Shown: positions 48,201-56,741 of the stretch, piece after piece | Position numbering within the stretch: position 1 is the first letter of the stretch | Layout of the letters: each line of letters starts with the position of its first letter | Source: an uncultured Prevotellaceae bacterium | Lineage (GTDB): Bacteria; Bacteroidota; Bacteroidia; Bacteroidales; Bacteroidaceae | Direction: 5' to 3' | DNA length: 64,000 bases | Assembly: GCA_902778255.1 (NCBI GenBank) | Contig: CACYXD010000012.1 | Coordinates: forward strand, 27,700 to 91,699 | The notes under the pieces: generated by a model | Seen by the model: only the letters and a program-made list of their open reading frames with translations | What the model was told of the DNA's origin: nothing | Database searches by the model: none | Translations under genes and position numbers: made by a program

Positions 48201-48374
48201 ACCGTCGGCAGCTGAACGGACAGTCTCACAACCTGGGCTGGAGATGACAGCCTCGGCTACGGGCTCGTTGGCTGATGTGACGACATATCCGCTGAGCTTC
48301 TGTGCATGGATGCCTGTGGCAAAGCAGATGGGCAATGCCAAGGTCAAAAGCAGTTTCTTGATATTCTTGTTCAT
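45237..48374 (-). CDS. SusC/RagA-family TonB-linked outer membrane transporter (second of the operon)
   Basis: 1045 residues; signal peptide ends GIHAQ. A carboxypeptidase-D-like regulatory domain covers about 27-110 (LSGYVVTSANEPVAEAVIS). The plug has NALKGEMTGLLVTNKSG, APLIVINGVPYLPD and ITVLKGAEAATYGSMGSNGVIMI, a slightly divergent SusC signature (INGV in place of VDGV). The remaining strands form the barrel. It pairs with the following SusD gene. Two fasciclin lipoproteins precede it, and it is the second SusC on the same predicted transcript, which is unusual. Confidence 0.95.
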   Translation of the reverse strand: MNKNIKKLLLTLALPICFATGIHAQKLSGYVVTSANEPVAEAVISSPGCETVRSAADGSFTIEGVKDGNALTIWHDGHFQRTMYILDNTTTNLRIYMIETDRSRYNETTVTPYATNQADPAAASMQNINRKDFALGSLSIDNALKGEMTGLLVTNKSGMTGEGAYMQLRGIHTLVADNAPLIVINGVPYLPDANLSQIVGGYSRSLFQALNNQDIRNITVLKGAEAATYGSMGSNGVIMIETDQASSTNMDTRISFSAIAGTNWNSKRIPMMNSTEYKNYLSDIGLTYYPNMEAFFGDFNFLSDPKANKWYLYQYNTDWQDEIYRNSTSMDYLFRVEGGDNIAKYNISLGYMSDEGTLKETYSDRYNAQINASVLVSKQFEIRANINTAYLKGKYQEQGISLETNPLLAAYRRAPLLSPYWSDMYGNLTSKYADYNLGAITNENFRVSNPVSLVNTMMGKNRQYDMNTKIQLIYTPLRNLTVNGIVGMYYNYNQEETFIPGKDNLDIVPTYDQYGQSDNTVRVGTNHTFNMYYSINGNYKLNFGERHKLNFNAGWQALTTSYEYDAGFGRNSNNDFYQTLGDAQSLGKYFAGYNNKWNWANGYAHADWTYNNTVKLGLTASLDGASSIGEDATRLSFYPAVDAVFMAKSLPFINRMQWLEKLNVYADLTMTGNSRFSSKLGKYYYTSYPFQNISGLVRGNVPNTALEAEKDRTVNIGLETSLLRNRIALGISYYNILSSNVLVAGERSVLMGSNTFYSNEGKFESQGMELSVAFSPIYMKDFRWTLGGNLTTLRNRVVSLGSLGELVNTLSDDAQIITREGCDPYAFYGLKSLGVFSTTAEAETANLTANGEKFGAGDVHYYDKNGDGIINNEDREVIGSATPDFYGSFFTRFEYKQFALDMTFAYSVGNDAYNAVRRITESGNSFANQAKSVNRRWLMEGQQTDMPRVRYNDRVGNNAFSDRWIEDASYLKLRDITFSYTWQKSLWNFIQGGTAFITGQNLITFTKYLGLDPEFSYSYSPLMQGVDYAKVAAPRSVKVGVNLKF

Positions 48375-48409
48375 GATAGTCAGTTTTCAATCTTCAATCT
48401 CCTTCATTC
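48375..48409 (-). repeat. Heptamer array, five units, abutting the SusC start
   Basis: GATAGTC, AGTTTTC, AATCTTC, AATCTCC and TTCATTC (+ strand) fill exactly the 35 bases between the fasciclin gene stop and the SusC ATG. Confidence 0.75.
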
Positions 48410-50128
48410 TTATTTCGTATTCTCAAGTGGACGCAAGCACCAGTGGTGAAGTTTGATGTTGGTCTGTCCCTCCCAGTTGCTGCTACTGATACGGAAGACA
48501 ACCTTCACACCGGAATTATCTCCGTTGACATCGGGAATGGTAATTTCATCGAAGATCTTACCGCCATCGGTGTCGTAGAAAGTAGCCTTGCTGTGGCCGC
48601 CCATCTCTTTAACATATGAGGCATCATAGCCTTCTGGGAAACAGCGTGGCAGTGTAGAACCACGGTCATAGTGGTAGTCGGTATTGCCGCCCACCTTGCG
48701 TACATCCTTTGCTATCTCAGTATCATTGACGAGCACGCTAACGGTAAAGGCAGAGAAGGTGACGCTCTGGGTAAGTCCCATGGCCATACGATAGGTGCCA
48801 GGTGGAATGAGATAAGGTGTTACGTTACCGTCGGCATCTTTCTTCACAGGGGTGAAGTCCAGCTGGAATCCCTCGCTGTCGTTCAGGTCGGATGGCTTGT
48901 CGAAGCGGATGATACGGTTCTCATGAAGTGGCCATACACCTGTCCAGGGTGTCCATGCGGCTACCTCGGTATCGCAGTTCTTGAAATTCAGGTTGGTGGT
49001 CTTGTAATACTCTGCCTTCTGCTCGGCCGTGCAGTTCTCGTAATAATAGAAATAGTCCTTTATACGATAGATGAGGACACCCAACGGGAAACGCAGTTTG
49101 TTGACTTTATAAACCACACCATTAGAGAGTGATATAGGATTGGCGAAATCTACTTGCTGCAGGTCGGTGCGCCATGCGGTGCTATAGATACTCTTCAGTT
49201 CGTTCTCTTCCGTGGTCTGCATTTCCTCGCCAGTATATTTCTTGGGGAAGAAGGCGGTCTTCAGCAGCCAGTTCTTGATCAGACTGTCGCTACGTTCCAA
49301 CTGCCAGCTTGCCAGACGGCTGTGAGCATCATTCATGGCATCGTTGATGACATCGTTCGAGAAGAGCAACATCGTGGCTGTGAGCGACTCAGAGTTCATA
49401 TCGAAGTTGACTTGATCGAAGAAATCGTTGGTATAGATCCATACGGAGTCATAGATGGTATTACCCTCTGTGTTGATACCGATGGCCTTGCTATTGGTAC
49501 GGTCAAACTGCTTGCCGCCCGATGCAAGAATCATGTCGCGGAAAATAGAGTAGTCGTCAGACAGTGTCTCGATATAGTCGCGCAGTGAGGTGGGTGTCTT
49601 GATCATCTCTGAGATGACGTAGATATAGCCGCTGGCGGTCTTCACGACCTCTTTGATAGCCCCATTGTTGAACAGGATATGATCAACGATATTGCCTTCC
49701 AGACCCAGGGAGTCGATGCTCACGTTGACATACTTGCCGTGCCACATCATCAGGCGTGTGCCGTCTTCCAGGTTGGCAGGCGAGATAGAGATGTCGCTGA
49801 CATGTGAGCGGGCTATGAACTTGATGCTGTCGGCAGCAGGATTTGTGTAGTTGTCGTTGGTCACCACGAGCAGTGTGCTGAACTGACCTTTCTCCTGTAG
49901 CTCCTGGTAGATGCCCTGTTCCTCGAACAGCTTATTCATACTGGAGAAATCGTTGCGACTTTGGATGTACTGAATGGAAGTCTGGTCAACGATCTTCAAT
50001 TCTTTGTTCGTAATCTGACTGTCGCTGTTGGAATAGTGATCCTTGTCCTCCAGTTCAGAGCATGAGGTCAATACGAGGCCTGCTATCAAGAGTGCAGACG
50101 ATAGTCTTGCTATGATATTTGTTTTCAT
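48410..50128 (-). CDS. Fasciclin-domain lipoprotein (third of the operon)
   Basis: 572 residues from the ATG at 50128; the open frame reaches back to a TTG at 50137 inside the upstream repeat. The lipobox is LTSC. Residues about 40-180 follow the FAS1 plan (FSSMNKLFEEQGIYQELQEKGQFSTLLVVTNDNY, then a later VDHILFNNGAI and ISEM). A second FAS1-like segment follows, and the C-terminal part (GTYRMAMGLTQSVTFSAFTVSVLVND) is a beta domain shared in outline with the neighbouring lipoprotein. FAS1 domains mediate adhesion. The signal peptide MKTNII(A)RLSS is nearly the same as in the next gene upstream. Confidence 0.8.
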   Translation of the reverse strand: MKTNIIARLSSALLIAGLVLTSCSELEDKDHYSNSDSQITNKELKIVDQTSIQYIQSRNDFSSMNKLFEEQGIYQELQEKGQFSTLLVVTNDNYTNPAADSIKFIARSHVSDISISPANLEDGTRLMMWHGKYVNVSIDSLGLEGNIVDHILFNNGAIKEVVKTASGYIYVISEMIKTPTSLRDYIETLSDDYSIFRDMILASGGKQFDRTNSKAIGINTEGNTIYDSVWIYTNDFFDQVNFDMNSESLTATMLLFSNDVINDAMNDAHSRLASWQLERSDSLIKNWLLKTAFFPKKYTGEEMQTTEENELKSIYSTAWRTDLQQVDFANPISLSNGVVYKVNKLRFPLGVLIYRIKDYFYYYENCTAEQKAEYYKTTNLNFKNCDTEVAAWTPWTGVWPLHENRIIRFDKPSDLNDSEGFQLDFTPVKKDADGNVTPYLIPPGTYRMAMGLTQSVTFSAFTVSVLVNDTEIAKDVRKVGGNTDYHYDRGSTLPRCFPEGYDASYVKEMGGHSKATFYDTDGGKIFDEITIPDVNGDNSGVKVVFRISSSNWEGQTNIKLHHWCLRPLENTK

Positions 50129-50149
50129 AATCTTCAATTTTCAATTGGA
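50129..50149 (-). repeat. Heptamer array between two fasciclin genes
   Basis: AATCTTC, AATTTTC and AATTGGA (+ strand) run from the ATG of one gene through the stop codon (50134-50136) and final residues (PIEN) of the other. Confidence 0.8.
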
Positions 50150-51846
50150 ATAAAGCGGATGCAGTCAAACTGCAGACTGAACTTAGAGTTGGTGCTTGCA
50201 GCAGGATCTAGTACCACGAAACTGAACTTGTGTGAAGCCGTCTCTGGGAACTCAATCTCCTCATATAGCGTGCTGGTATAGACACCAGGCAATGGAGAAC
50301 CGACTTTCGTATAAGGTGCGTTATAGATGGTATATTCATCTTTTTCATCGAATGACATCTTCAGCAAACCGCCATTGCCATCGCTCAGGGTACGCATAAA
50401 GGAATGGTCTGTCGCATAGATTAGTGTCAGCTCCACTTTATATTTACCGCGCACGATAGTGGGAGTCTGTATGCTGACCTTACCCATATAACCTACGTTG
50501 AACACGATACGGTCAAGGTTGTTGGCAGTCTTAAAGCTGCTCTTACAGGTAGCATAGTCAATCTCGTGATAAGTGTTGTTCTTAGTGCCCGATTCGCCCA
50601 TTTCGTATTCAAAACAACTGGCGGTGGCTACACGGGTACGCTTCTCAGAGGCAGTAGGCTCTGTAGGCTGATAGTCTTCTGCAGGAACTATATTCTTAAT
50701 TTCGCTATAGTCGGCTAAGTCCCAGAGAACAGCAACCTGCTGAGGCTCCCAGACGGGCATCCAACTGTCTATCTCGTGTACATAACCGTTCTTCGATAGG
50801 ATATTGGAGTTTTCGGGGACGAACTTAGCCACTTCCGAAGCAGCGTTAAGAGTGTACTTGTCGGCTTCTATTGTTGTGGTGGTATCTGTGGTGATGGTAA
50901 ACACCTGATTGGCAGCCGATGTACTCCAGATGCGTGTGAGATTAGAACCTTGAAGGGCTCCCATCTCGCTGGTGGAATACTGGTTCTGCAGGATGTGATA
51001 GCCTACGTACTCGCGGAGCAGTGAGTCTTCTGTTAATGCTCTGCTGTCATTGTTTTTCAGTTTGGCTCGCAACTGTTCCAGGGAACCGATACCGGCCTTG
51101 CCGAAGGTGGCATCGTTCACATTGAGTATTGTATAATAATAATGTGTAATGACTTTCTGTCGGTCAACGATGACTGTGTCCACCACGGTACTTAGTTTCT
51201 TGTCCCATCCTGTGGCACGCATGGCTTCGACCATGATCTTTGAGTTACCTGTATCGGCTATACGATCATACACGGTCTCAACCAATGGGGTCATAGCCTT
51301 TGAGAGTACATATACCTTGCCATTGAAAGCACTTAATCCCATTTCTATGACGCGTCCCTCATCGTTGAGCAGTGCCTGTCCTGCATGTACGGAGTCAATC
51401 TGTATAGAGATAATATCGTTGCTGAGGTTTTGTACCGTTTTCTTCATGATGAACTGATCAGGCAGGATAGAGTCCTTTACCGTGTGATAGAGGATAAACT
51501 GGCGTACATATTCGGGGATGAGTTCTTGCAGACTGCTCACGCCACGACGCTGGTAGAATTCCTTCATTGCCTCGTCGTTGGGAACGAAAGCGGTAAAACT
51601 AATTCCGTTTGACGACTGGTTCAGGGCGTTAAACATACCAGAGTAGTTAAGTGCTGCCACATACTCGGTAAATCCCTCCTGCTCGGTGAGGAAGGTGGAG
51701 ATGGGCGATGTTAACATCTCGTTGACATACGTCTGGTTCTTAAACGGGTCGCTGTTGATGTTGAGTACATCCTTGTCGCAAGCTGTGAACGCCACACCCA
51801 TGAACAGGAGTACAGACGATAGCTTTGTTATGATGTTTGTTTTCAT
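50134..51846 (-). CDS. Fasciclin-domain lipoprotein (second of the operon)
   Basis: 570 residues from the ATG at 51846; the codon at 51855 is TTG. The lipobox is FTAC. The FAS1 domain is clear at about 45-210: FTEYVAALNYSGMFNALNQSS, then FTAFVPNDEAMKEF and EYVRQFILYHTVKDSILP, with a late YVLSKAMTPLVETVYD. A second FAS1 half follows (LREYVGYHILQNQY...YTLNAASEVAKFVPENSNILSKNGYVHEIDSWMPV). A jelly-roll-like C-terminal domain (VELTLIYATDHSF, FSLQFDCIRFIP) ends the protein. The next gene starts 5 bases after its stop. Probably a surface adhesin or binding subunit of the double SusCD system. Confidence 0.85.
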   Translation of the reverse strand: MKTNIITKLSSVLLFMGVAFTACDKDVLNINSDPFKNQTYVNEMLTSPISTFLTEQEGFTEYVAALNYSGMFNALNQSSNGISFTAFVPNDEAMKEFYQRRGVSSLQELIPEYVRQFILYHTVKDSILPDQFIMKKTVQNLSNDIISIQIDSVHAGQALLNDEGRVIEMGLSAFNGKVYVLSKAMTPLVETVYDRIADTGNSKIMVEAMRATGWDKKLSTVVDTVIVDRQKVITHYYYTILNVNDATFGKAGIGSLEQLRAKLKNNDSRALTEDSLLREYVGYHILQNQYSTSEMGALQGSNLTRIWSTSAANQVFTITTDTTTTIEADKYTLNAASEVAKFVPENSNILSKNGYVHEIDSWMPVWEPQQVAVLWDLADYSEIKNIVPAEDYQPTEPTASEKRTRVATASCFEYEMGESGTKNNTYHEIDYATCKSSFKTANNLDRIVFNVGYMGKVSIQTPTIVRGKYKVELTLIYATDHSFMRTLSDGNGGLLKMSFDEKDEYTIYNAPYTKVGSPLPGVYTSTLYEEIEFPETASHKFSFVVLDPAASTNSKFSLQFDCIRFIPIEN

Positions 51847-51881
51847 AATCTTCAATATTCAATTTTCAATTCTCAATCTTA
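51847..51881 (-). repeat. Heptamer array, five units, abutting a fasciclin gene start
   Basis: AATCTTC, AATATTC, AATTTTC, AATTCTC and AATCTTA (+ strand) fill the gap from the ATG into the stop codon of the preceding SusD gene (51879-51881). Confidence 0.85.
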
Positions 51882-53453
51882 CTTCGTCGTTCCGTAATAT
51901 GGATTCTGTGTCAACAGTTTGTTGTTAAACAGTTCTGAGGTGAAAATAGGCATATACCATGCGTTCTCGTCTTGCAGGACAGACAAGATCCATTGTTGGT
52001 TGGTGGTATTGTTGCCTTCCAACACTTTGTTGATGAACTGTGTCTTGTACCGATGGTCGGCAATACGTCCGAACCACAGCAGGTCGTACCAGCGTTTGCC
52101 TTCTGCCATAAACTCCAACTCTTTCTGATTCAGGATCTCATCGAGCAGGGTCAGTTCGTCAAGTTGTGAAATCTTTGCATCGGCAGTGGCATCGTCAGTG
52201 TCAATATCATTGAAGTTGCCCAAGCCCGCCCGGTTGCGAATCTTGTTGACAAGGGTAACAGCTTCTTTCCAAGAGCCTTCACCCTTCATTGTCAATGCTT
52301 GAGCTTTCATCATCATGATTTCTGCTACGCGATAGATAATGAAGTTGGCATCCATATACGGACGGGTAGTGACATCAGCTACATCCGTGCCATGATATTT
52401 CCAGATATAGTATTGGTTGGCGGTGGGCCATGCAGGCACTTGTCCGTTGTCGGGAATATAGGTGCTCAGGAGCATACGGCCCATACGTCCATCTTCCGTC
52501 ATACCCTTGTCTTTTAACGCCTGTGTCTCAGTCTTCATCAACTCTGTGGCCTGAGGGGTGGGGCGTAATGAGGGAGTTCCCGTCGGATTGAAGAGTGATG
52601 CAAAATTGTTGGTCTCTTGATACAGGTTATAGTTCCAGTTTATTTCAAAGATGCTCTCATTGGAGTTGCCTGGGTAGTACATGGAATACCAGTCGTCAGT
52701 CTTTGACATAAACGCAGGACGGAATACATCGGTAGCGTTCAGGATCAGGTCGCAATATTGGATACACTGATCATAATCTTCACTCCATAGACAAGCATCA
52801 GCCATCAGAGCGTAGAGTGCCCATTTCGTGGCGCGCCCTTTGGTCTGCCACTCCTCTTCATAGGTGCCTTTGGCAGCACCAGTGCTCAGAATGGTCTTGA
52901 TATCTTCCTTAATCTGTGCGATAATCTCCTTTTCTGATGATTTGGCAATATCGAACGAGGCATTGTCGTTGACGTAGGCCTGAAGTACCAAGGGCACATC
53001 CCTGAAGTTTTTTACCAGGAGCAGGTAGCAATAGTCGCGCAGGAAGTAAGCTTCTGCCAGGTGTGAGTTGCGCATGGCCTCGTAATAGGTGTTGTCATTG
53101 ACACCAGGCGCATACATGATAACGGAGTTGGCCAGTCCGATAATCTTGTAGATATTTGACCAGTCGCAGAGCGAATGGGCGGCAGTCATGTTAAAATCCT
53201 GAAGCTTGGCATCAGCAGTATTCGTTGTGTAGATGGCACCACCGCGCAACTCACCCCATTTAATGATGGTGGGAGTGCTTTGGCGCATATAGTAGTAACC
53301 TGAAGCGATGACGGCCTCGACATCTTCTTTCGATTTCCAGTAGTTGTCGGTCACCTGCTCATTGTTGGGTAGCACGTCGAGCCAGTCGTTGCAGGAAGAT
53401 AGACTACAGAAAACGCAGATTGCGCAGATAATTTTGATATATTTCTGTTTCAT
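51879..53453 (-). CDS. SusD/RagB-family lipoprotein (first of the operon)
   Basis: 524 residues; signal peptide MKQKYIKIICAICVFCSLSSC with Cys21 in the lipobox and mature start NDWLDVLPNNEQVTDNYW, a classic SusD N-terminus. The core contains AHSLCDWSNIYKIIGLANSVI and LAEAYFLRDYCYLLLVKNFRDVPLVLQ; the C-terminus has LNQKELEFMAEGKRWYDLLWFGR. Part of the signal peptide is encoded by three in-frame 9-bp repeats ending in Cys codons. It lies 13 bases after the first SusC and forms a pair with it. Confidence 0.95.
   Translation of the reverse strand: MKQKYIKIICAICVFCSLSSCNDWLDVLPNNEQVTDNYWKSKEDVEAVIASGYYYMRQSTPTIIKWGELRGGAIYTTNTADAKLQDFNMTAAHSLCDWSNIYKIIGLANSVIMYAPGVNDNTYYEAMRNSHLAEAYFLRDYCYLLLVKNFRDVPLVLQAYVNDNASFDIAKSSEKEIIAQIKEDIKTILSTGAAKGTYEEEWQTKGRATKWALYALMADACLWSEDYDQCIQYCDLILNATDVFRPAFMSKTDDWYSMYYPGNSNESIFEINWNYNLYQETNNFASLFNPTGTPSLRPTPQATELMKTETQALKDKGMTEDGRMGRMLLSTYIPDNGQVPAWPTANQYYIWKYHGTDVADVTTRPYMDANFIIYRVAEIMMMKAQALTMKGEGSWKEAVTLVNKIRNRAGLGNFNDIDTDDATADAKISQLDELTLLDEILNQKELEFMAEGKRWYDLLWFGRIADHRYKTQFINKVLEGNNTTNQQWILSVLQDENAWYMPIFTSELFNNKLLTQNPYYGTTK
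53406..53432 (-). repeat. Three 9-bp repeats inside a SusD signal peptide
   Basis: ACAGAAAAC, GCAGATTGC and GCAGATAAT (+ strand) encode Val-Phe-Cys, Ala-Ile-Cys and Ile-Ile-Cys, a degenerate form of the 9-bp array at 45121-45156. Confidence 0.7.
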
Positions 53454-53466
53454 AATTATGAATTCT

Positions 53467-56400
53467 TTAGAAGTCGAGGTTTATACCAAATGCGAAACGC
53501 TTAGAGACAGGTGTCGTTGCATTGTCTTTCACCAGAGATGTGGGCGATGGCATTGTGACCTCAGGATCCTGTCCCTTATAACTGGTCCAGGTGAAGAGGT
53601 CGTAGCCTGTTGCAAAGACGTTCAGACGGGTGATACCCAGATTTTTCAACCATGTCTTGGGCAGGTTGTAGCTCAGTGAGAGGGTCTTCAGACGGATAAA
53701 CGAGGCATCTTCGACAAAGCGGTCGGAACCGAGATAGTTGTATCCCATGCCATAGAGGGCACGAGGAATATCTGTCTGGTCGCCTTCAGAGCGCCAGCGG
53801 TGCAAAACGGCAGTCGACTGGTTGGCCGTTCCTCGCATGTTCTCCAGCGAGATACGGGCACCATTGATGACCTTCTGACCATAACGGCCATAGAAGAAGG
53901 TGGTCAGTGTGAGTTGTTTCCAACGTACTTGGAAGCCGCCACCACCGAAGAACTTCGGATTGGCATTACCCAGATAGACGATATCGTTTTCGTTGATTAC
54001 ACCATCGTGGTTGATGTCCTCGTAGCGGGCATCACCAGGATATACCTGTTCGGTGCCGTTCTTCATCGTGATGGTCTTGCCCTGCCAGTCGGTCATGATG
54101 TTGCCATTGGCATCGCGGGCATAGGTTTCTTCCGTGTTCTGGTAAACGCCCAGGTAGCGATAGCCATAGAAAGAGCCTACAGGGGCATTCTCCACAATGC
54201 GCAGAGCATAGTTGCCATTGCCGAAGGTGTAGTTCTCGTAACTCCAGTTGGCTGGCAGTTCCTTCACCTTGTTGACATTTCGGCTCACGTTGGCATTGAC
54301 TGATACCGTCCAGTCCTTATTGCGGAAAATCTCATAGTCCATGCGCAGCTCGATACCTTTATTTGACATCTTACCGCTGTTCATGTATTTCACGCTGGCA
54401 AAACCGGTAGATGCGGGGATACGCATATCTTTCAGCAGCATGTCGCTGGTTTCCTTGTCATAATAGTCGAGGGTGAAGTTCAGCTTGTTGAACAGGCGCA
54501 GGTCTATACCGAAGTCGGCTTCACGCGTGGTCTCCCATTTCAGGTTGTCGAGCTGCATACGGTCGGGTACGATGGCCGACATGTTCATATACTGTCCCAG
54601 ACTCTTGTAGGCGCCCAGATAGATGCTGGCACCCGAGGGTGACGTACCACTCCATCCGTAGCCGATACGTATCTTGGCGGTGTTGAGCCATTTCTTCACG
54701 CTCTCGCTCCAGAAATGTTCCTGCTCTGCATTCCATGCCACACCGAAGGCGGGGAAGGTGCCCCAACGCTTATCCTTACCCATAGTGGAGTTTCCTTCAC
54801 GGTTCAGGGTAGCACGAAGCACATAGCGGTTGTCGTAAGAATAAACGGCCTGTCCGATGAACATGATGCTGCGGCGCTCGGAGTTGCCTGAGCCAGAAGA
54901 GGCTACCACGCTACCTACTACGGGGTCGCTCAGGTTGGGCGAGGCATTGCCGTATGTACTGCTGGTATAGCTGAAACTCTGGCTGTCAGAGGTCTTCACC
55001 AATGCGGTGGCAATCAGCTTGTGCACTTCGGCAAAGGTGTTATTGTAGATCAGCTTGTTCTCTGTCTGCAGCGAGAAAGCATCACTGGTGGCATCAGTCG
55101 AACGGTTGGCATTGCTACTGGTCCAGAGCACACCTGTTGCCTCCTGAGGCAAGAACTTCTTATTCTTTGTGGTGCTCATATTCATTGACACCCAGCCCTC
55201 ATATCTCAGGTTGAAGGGGAACTCATAGTCAAGTTTGATGGTCATCTTCTCCTGACGCTGAGAGGTCTTGTTGTAGCTTTCGTTGACCATGGCTACGGGA
55301 TTGTAGTTGCCAGAGTAGCCGCCCTGGAAGTCCGATTCAGGTGTGAAGTAAACGCCTGTTGACTGTTTGGTCACGTCGTCAATCCAGTAAGGACTCAGGT
55401 TCGGCATCTTTTTCATGGCTACCGAGCGGGCATCGCTTACGGCATTGGCATCCTTGTTGGTATTGGTAAACGAGAAATCGGTATGCACGCGCAGGCGATC
55501 ACTAAAGCTATAGGTAATCTTCATACCTGCCGAAAGGCGTTGTACGCCAGTGCCCTTAGTGGTTCCCTGCTCGTCATAGTAGCCGAGGTTCAGTTTATAG
55601 ACGGCCTTTTCGCCACCACCAGTCATCGAGAAGTTGTTGTCGGTGACAATGGCATCCTGCTTTACAGCTTCCAGCCAGTCGGTATTGACGTTATATTCGT
55701 CGTAGTAACGGTAATTGGGGTCGTAGTTCAGTTCCGCACTGTTGAACAGCAGGTCCAGTTCGTTGCTGGCCTTTCCTATGCCCTTGGCGTTGGCTGCGTT
55801 CCAGATAGCATCCTGTATCATGGCCACATACTGTGAACCATTGAGCAAAGGTATGCTCTCTGGCTCTTTCTTCATTGTGAACTTGCTGGAGAACGAGAAC
55901 TTGGTCTTACCCATAGCACCCTTCTTGGTGTTGATGAGCAGCACGCCGTTGGCACCCTTCGTTCCATAGATAGCGGTAGCCGAAGCGTCTTTCATCACCT
56001 CGATGCTCTCGATATTGGCAGGAGCGATGTTGAGCAGCGCACCGAAGTCCTCTTCGTTGGCGGTGGCAAAATTGAAGTCCTCACTGATGTCGATATCCTG
56101 AGGCACACCGTCGATAACGATGAGCGGCTCGTTGCTGGCACTCAAAGAACTAGTACCGCGGATGCGGATACTGCTGCGTGCACCAGGGTCGCCTCCCAGG
56201 TTGATGTCCAGACCGGCTATCTGTCCCTGCAGAGCCTCTTCCACTGAGGTTACGGGCGAGGTCTCAACAATCTCGGTCAGGTCAATCTTCTGTACTGCAG
56301 CAGTCTGCTCCATGCGCGAGATACCCATGCCGTCGCGTCCGCCCTTCTGGCCCGTTACGGTAACTTCTTTCAGGGTGGTCTGTGCCTGCATGGTGAAGTT

Positions 56401-56706
56401 CAGCACCTTCTGGCCTGTGTATTTCACGCTCTGTGTCTTCATACCGATGTATGATACCTGCAGCTTCAGGTTATTGGCTTCTTTAGGCACCTGCAGGTTG
56501 TAGTTACCGTTCATGTCGGTCACAGTACCTTTCACATATCGGTTCTGACTGTTCACCAACACGACATTGGCTCCCATGATAGGTTCTTTGGCACCGCCGA
56601 AGAGTTCTGTGACGGTACCAGTGATGGTTTGCGCTGAGCCAATTGTTGTTTGACAAATGATAACCAATAGCGTTATCATCAGTCGTTTTATGTTTTTAGT
56701 CGTCAT
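53467..56706 (-). CDS. SusC/RagA-family TonB-linked outer membrane transporter (first of the operon)
   Basis: 1079 residues from the ATG at 56706; the reading frame extends to a GTG at 56715 inside a heptamer array, which is rejected. The signal peptide ends GSAQ. A carboxypeptidase-like domain covers about 27-110 (GTVTELFGGAKEPIMGANVVLV). The plug has LKEVTVTGQKG, EEALQGQIAGLDINLGGDPGARSSIRIRG, EPLIVIDGVPQD and IEVMKDASATAIYGTKGANGVLLI, an almost canonical SusC/RagA signature. The barrel ends RFAFGINLDF. It pairs with the SusD 13 bases downstream. Confidence 0.97.
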   Translation of the reverse strand: MTTKNIKRLMITLLVIICQTTIGSAQTITGTVTELFGGAKEPIMGANVVLVNSQNRYVKGTVTDMNGNYNLQVPKEANNLKLQVSYIGMKTQSVKYTGQKVLNFTMQAQTTLKEVTVTGQKGGRDGMGISRMEQTAAVQKIDLTEIVETSPVTSVEEALQGQIAGLDINLGGDPGARSSIRIRGTSSLSASNEPLIVIDGVPQDIDISEDFNFATANEEDFGALLNIAPANIESIEVMKDASATAIYGTKGANGVLLINTKKGAMGKTKFSFSSKFTMKKEPESIPLLNGSQYVAMIQDAIWNAANAKGIGKASNELDLLFNSAELNYDPNYRYYDEYNVNTDWLEAVKQDAIVTDNNFSMTGGGEKAVYKLNLGYYDEQGTTKGTGVQRLSAGMKITYSFSDRLRVHTDFSFTNTNKDANAVSDARSVAMKKMPNLSPYWIDDVTKQSTGVYFTPESDFQGGYSGNYNPVAMVNESYNKTSQRQEKMTIKLDYEFPFNLRYEGWVSMNMSTTKNKKFLPQEATGVLWTSSNANRSTDATSDAFSLQTENKLIYNNTFAEVHKLIATALVKTSDSQSFSYTSSTYGNASPNLSDPVVGSVVASSGSGNSERRSIMFIGQAVYSYDNRYVLRATLNREGNSTMGKDKRWGTFPAFGVAWNAEQEHFWSESVKKWLNTAKIRIGYGWSGTSPSGASIYLGAYKSLGQYMNMSAIVPDRMQLDNLKWETTREADFGIDLRLFNKLNFTLDYYDKETSDMLLKDMRIPASTGFASVKYMNSGKMSNKGIELRMDYEIFRNKDWTVSVNANVSRNVNKVKELPANWSYENYTFGNGNYALRIVENAPVGSFYGYRYLGVYQNTEETYARDANGNIMTDWQGKTITMKNGTEQVYPGDARYEDINHDGVINENDIVYLGNANPKFFGGGGFQVRWKQLTLTTFFYGRYGQKVINGARISLENMRGTANQSTAVLHRWRSEGDQTDIPRALYGMGYNYLGSDRFVEDASFIRLKTLSLSYNLPKTWLKNLGITRLNVFATGYDLFTWTSYKGQDPEVTMPSPTSLVKDNATTPVSKRFAFGINLDF

Positions 56707-56741
56707 ATTCTTCACTTATCACTTAACACTTATCACTCACT
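56707..56741 (-). repeat. Heptamer array, five units, between fasciclin and SusC genes
   Basis: ATTCTTC, ACTTATC, ACTTAAC, ACTTATC and ACTCACT (+ strand) run from the SusC ATG through the stop codon of the fasciclin gene (56733-56735) and encode its last residues. Confidence 0.9.
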
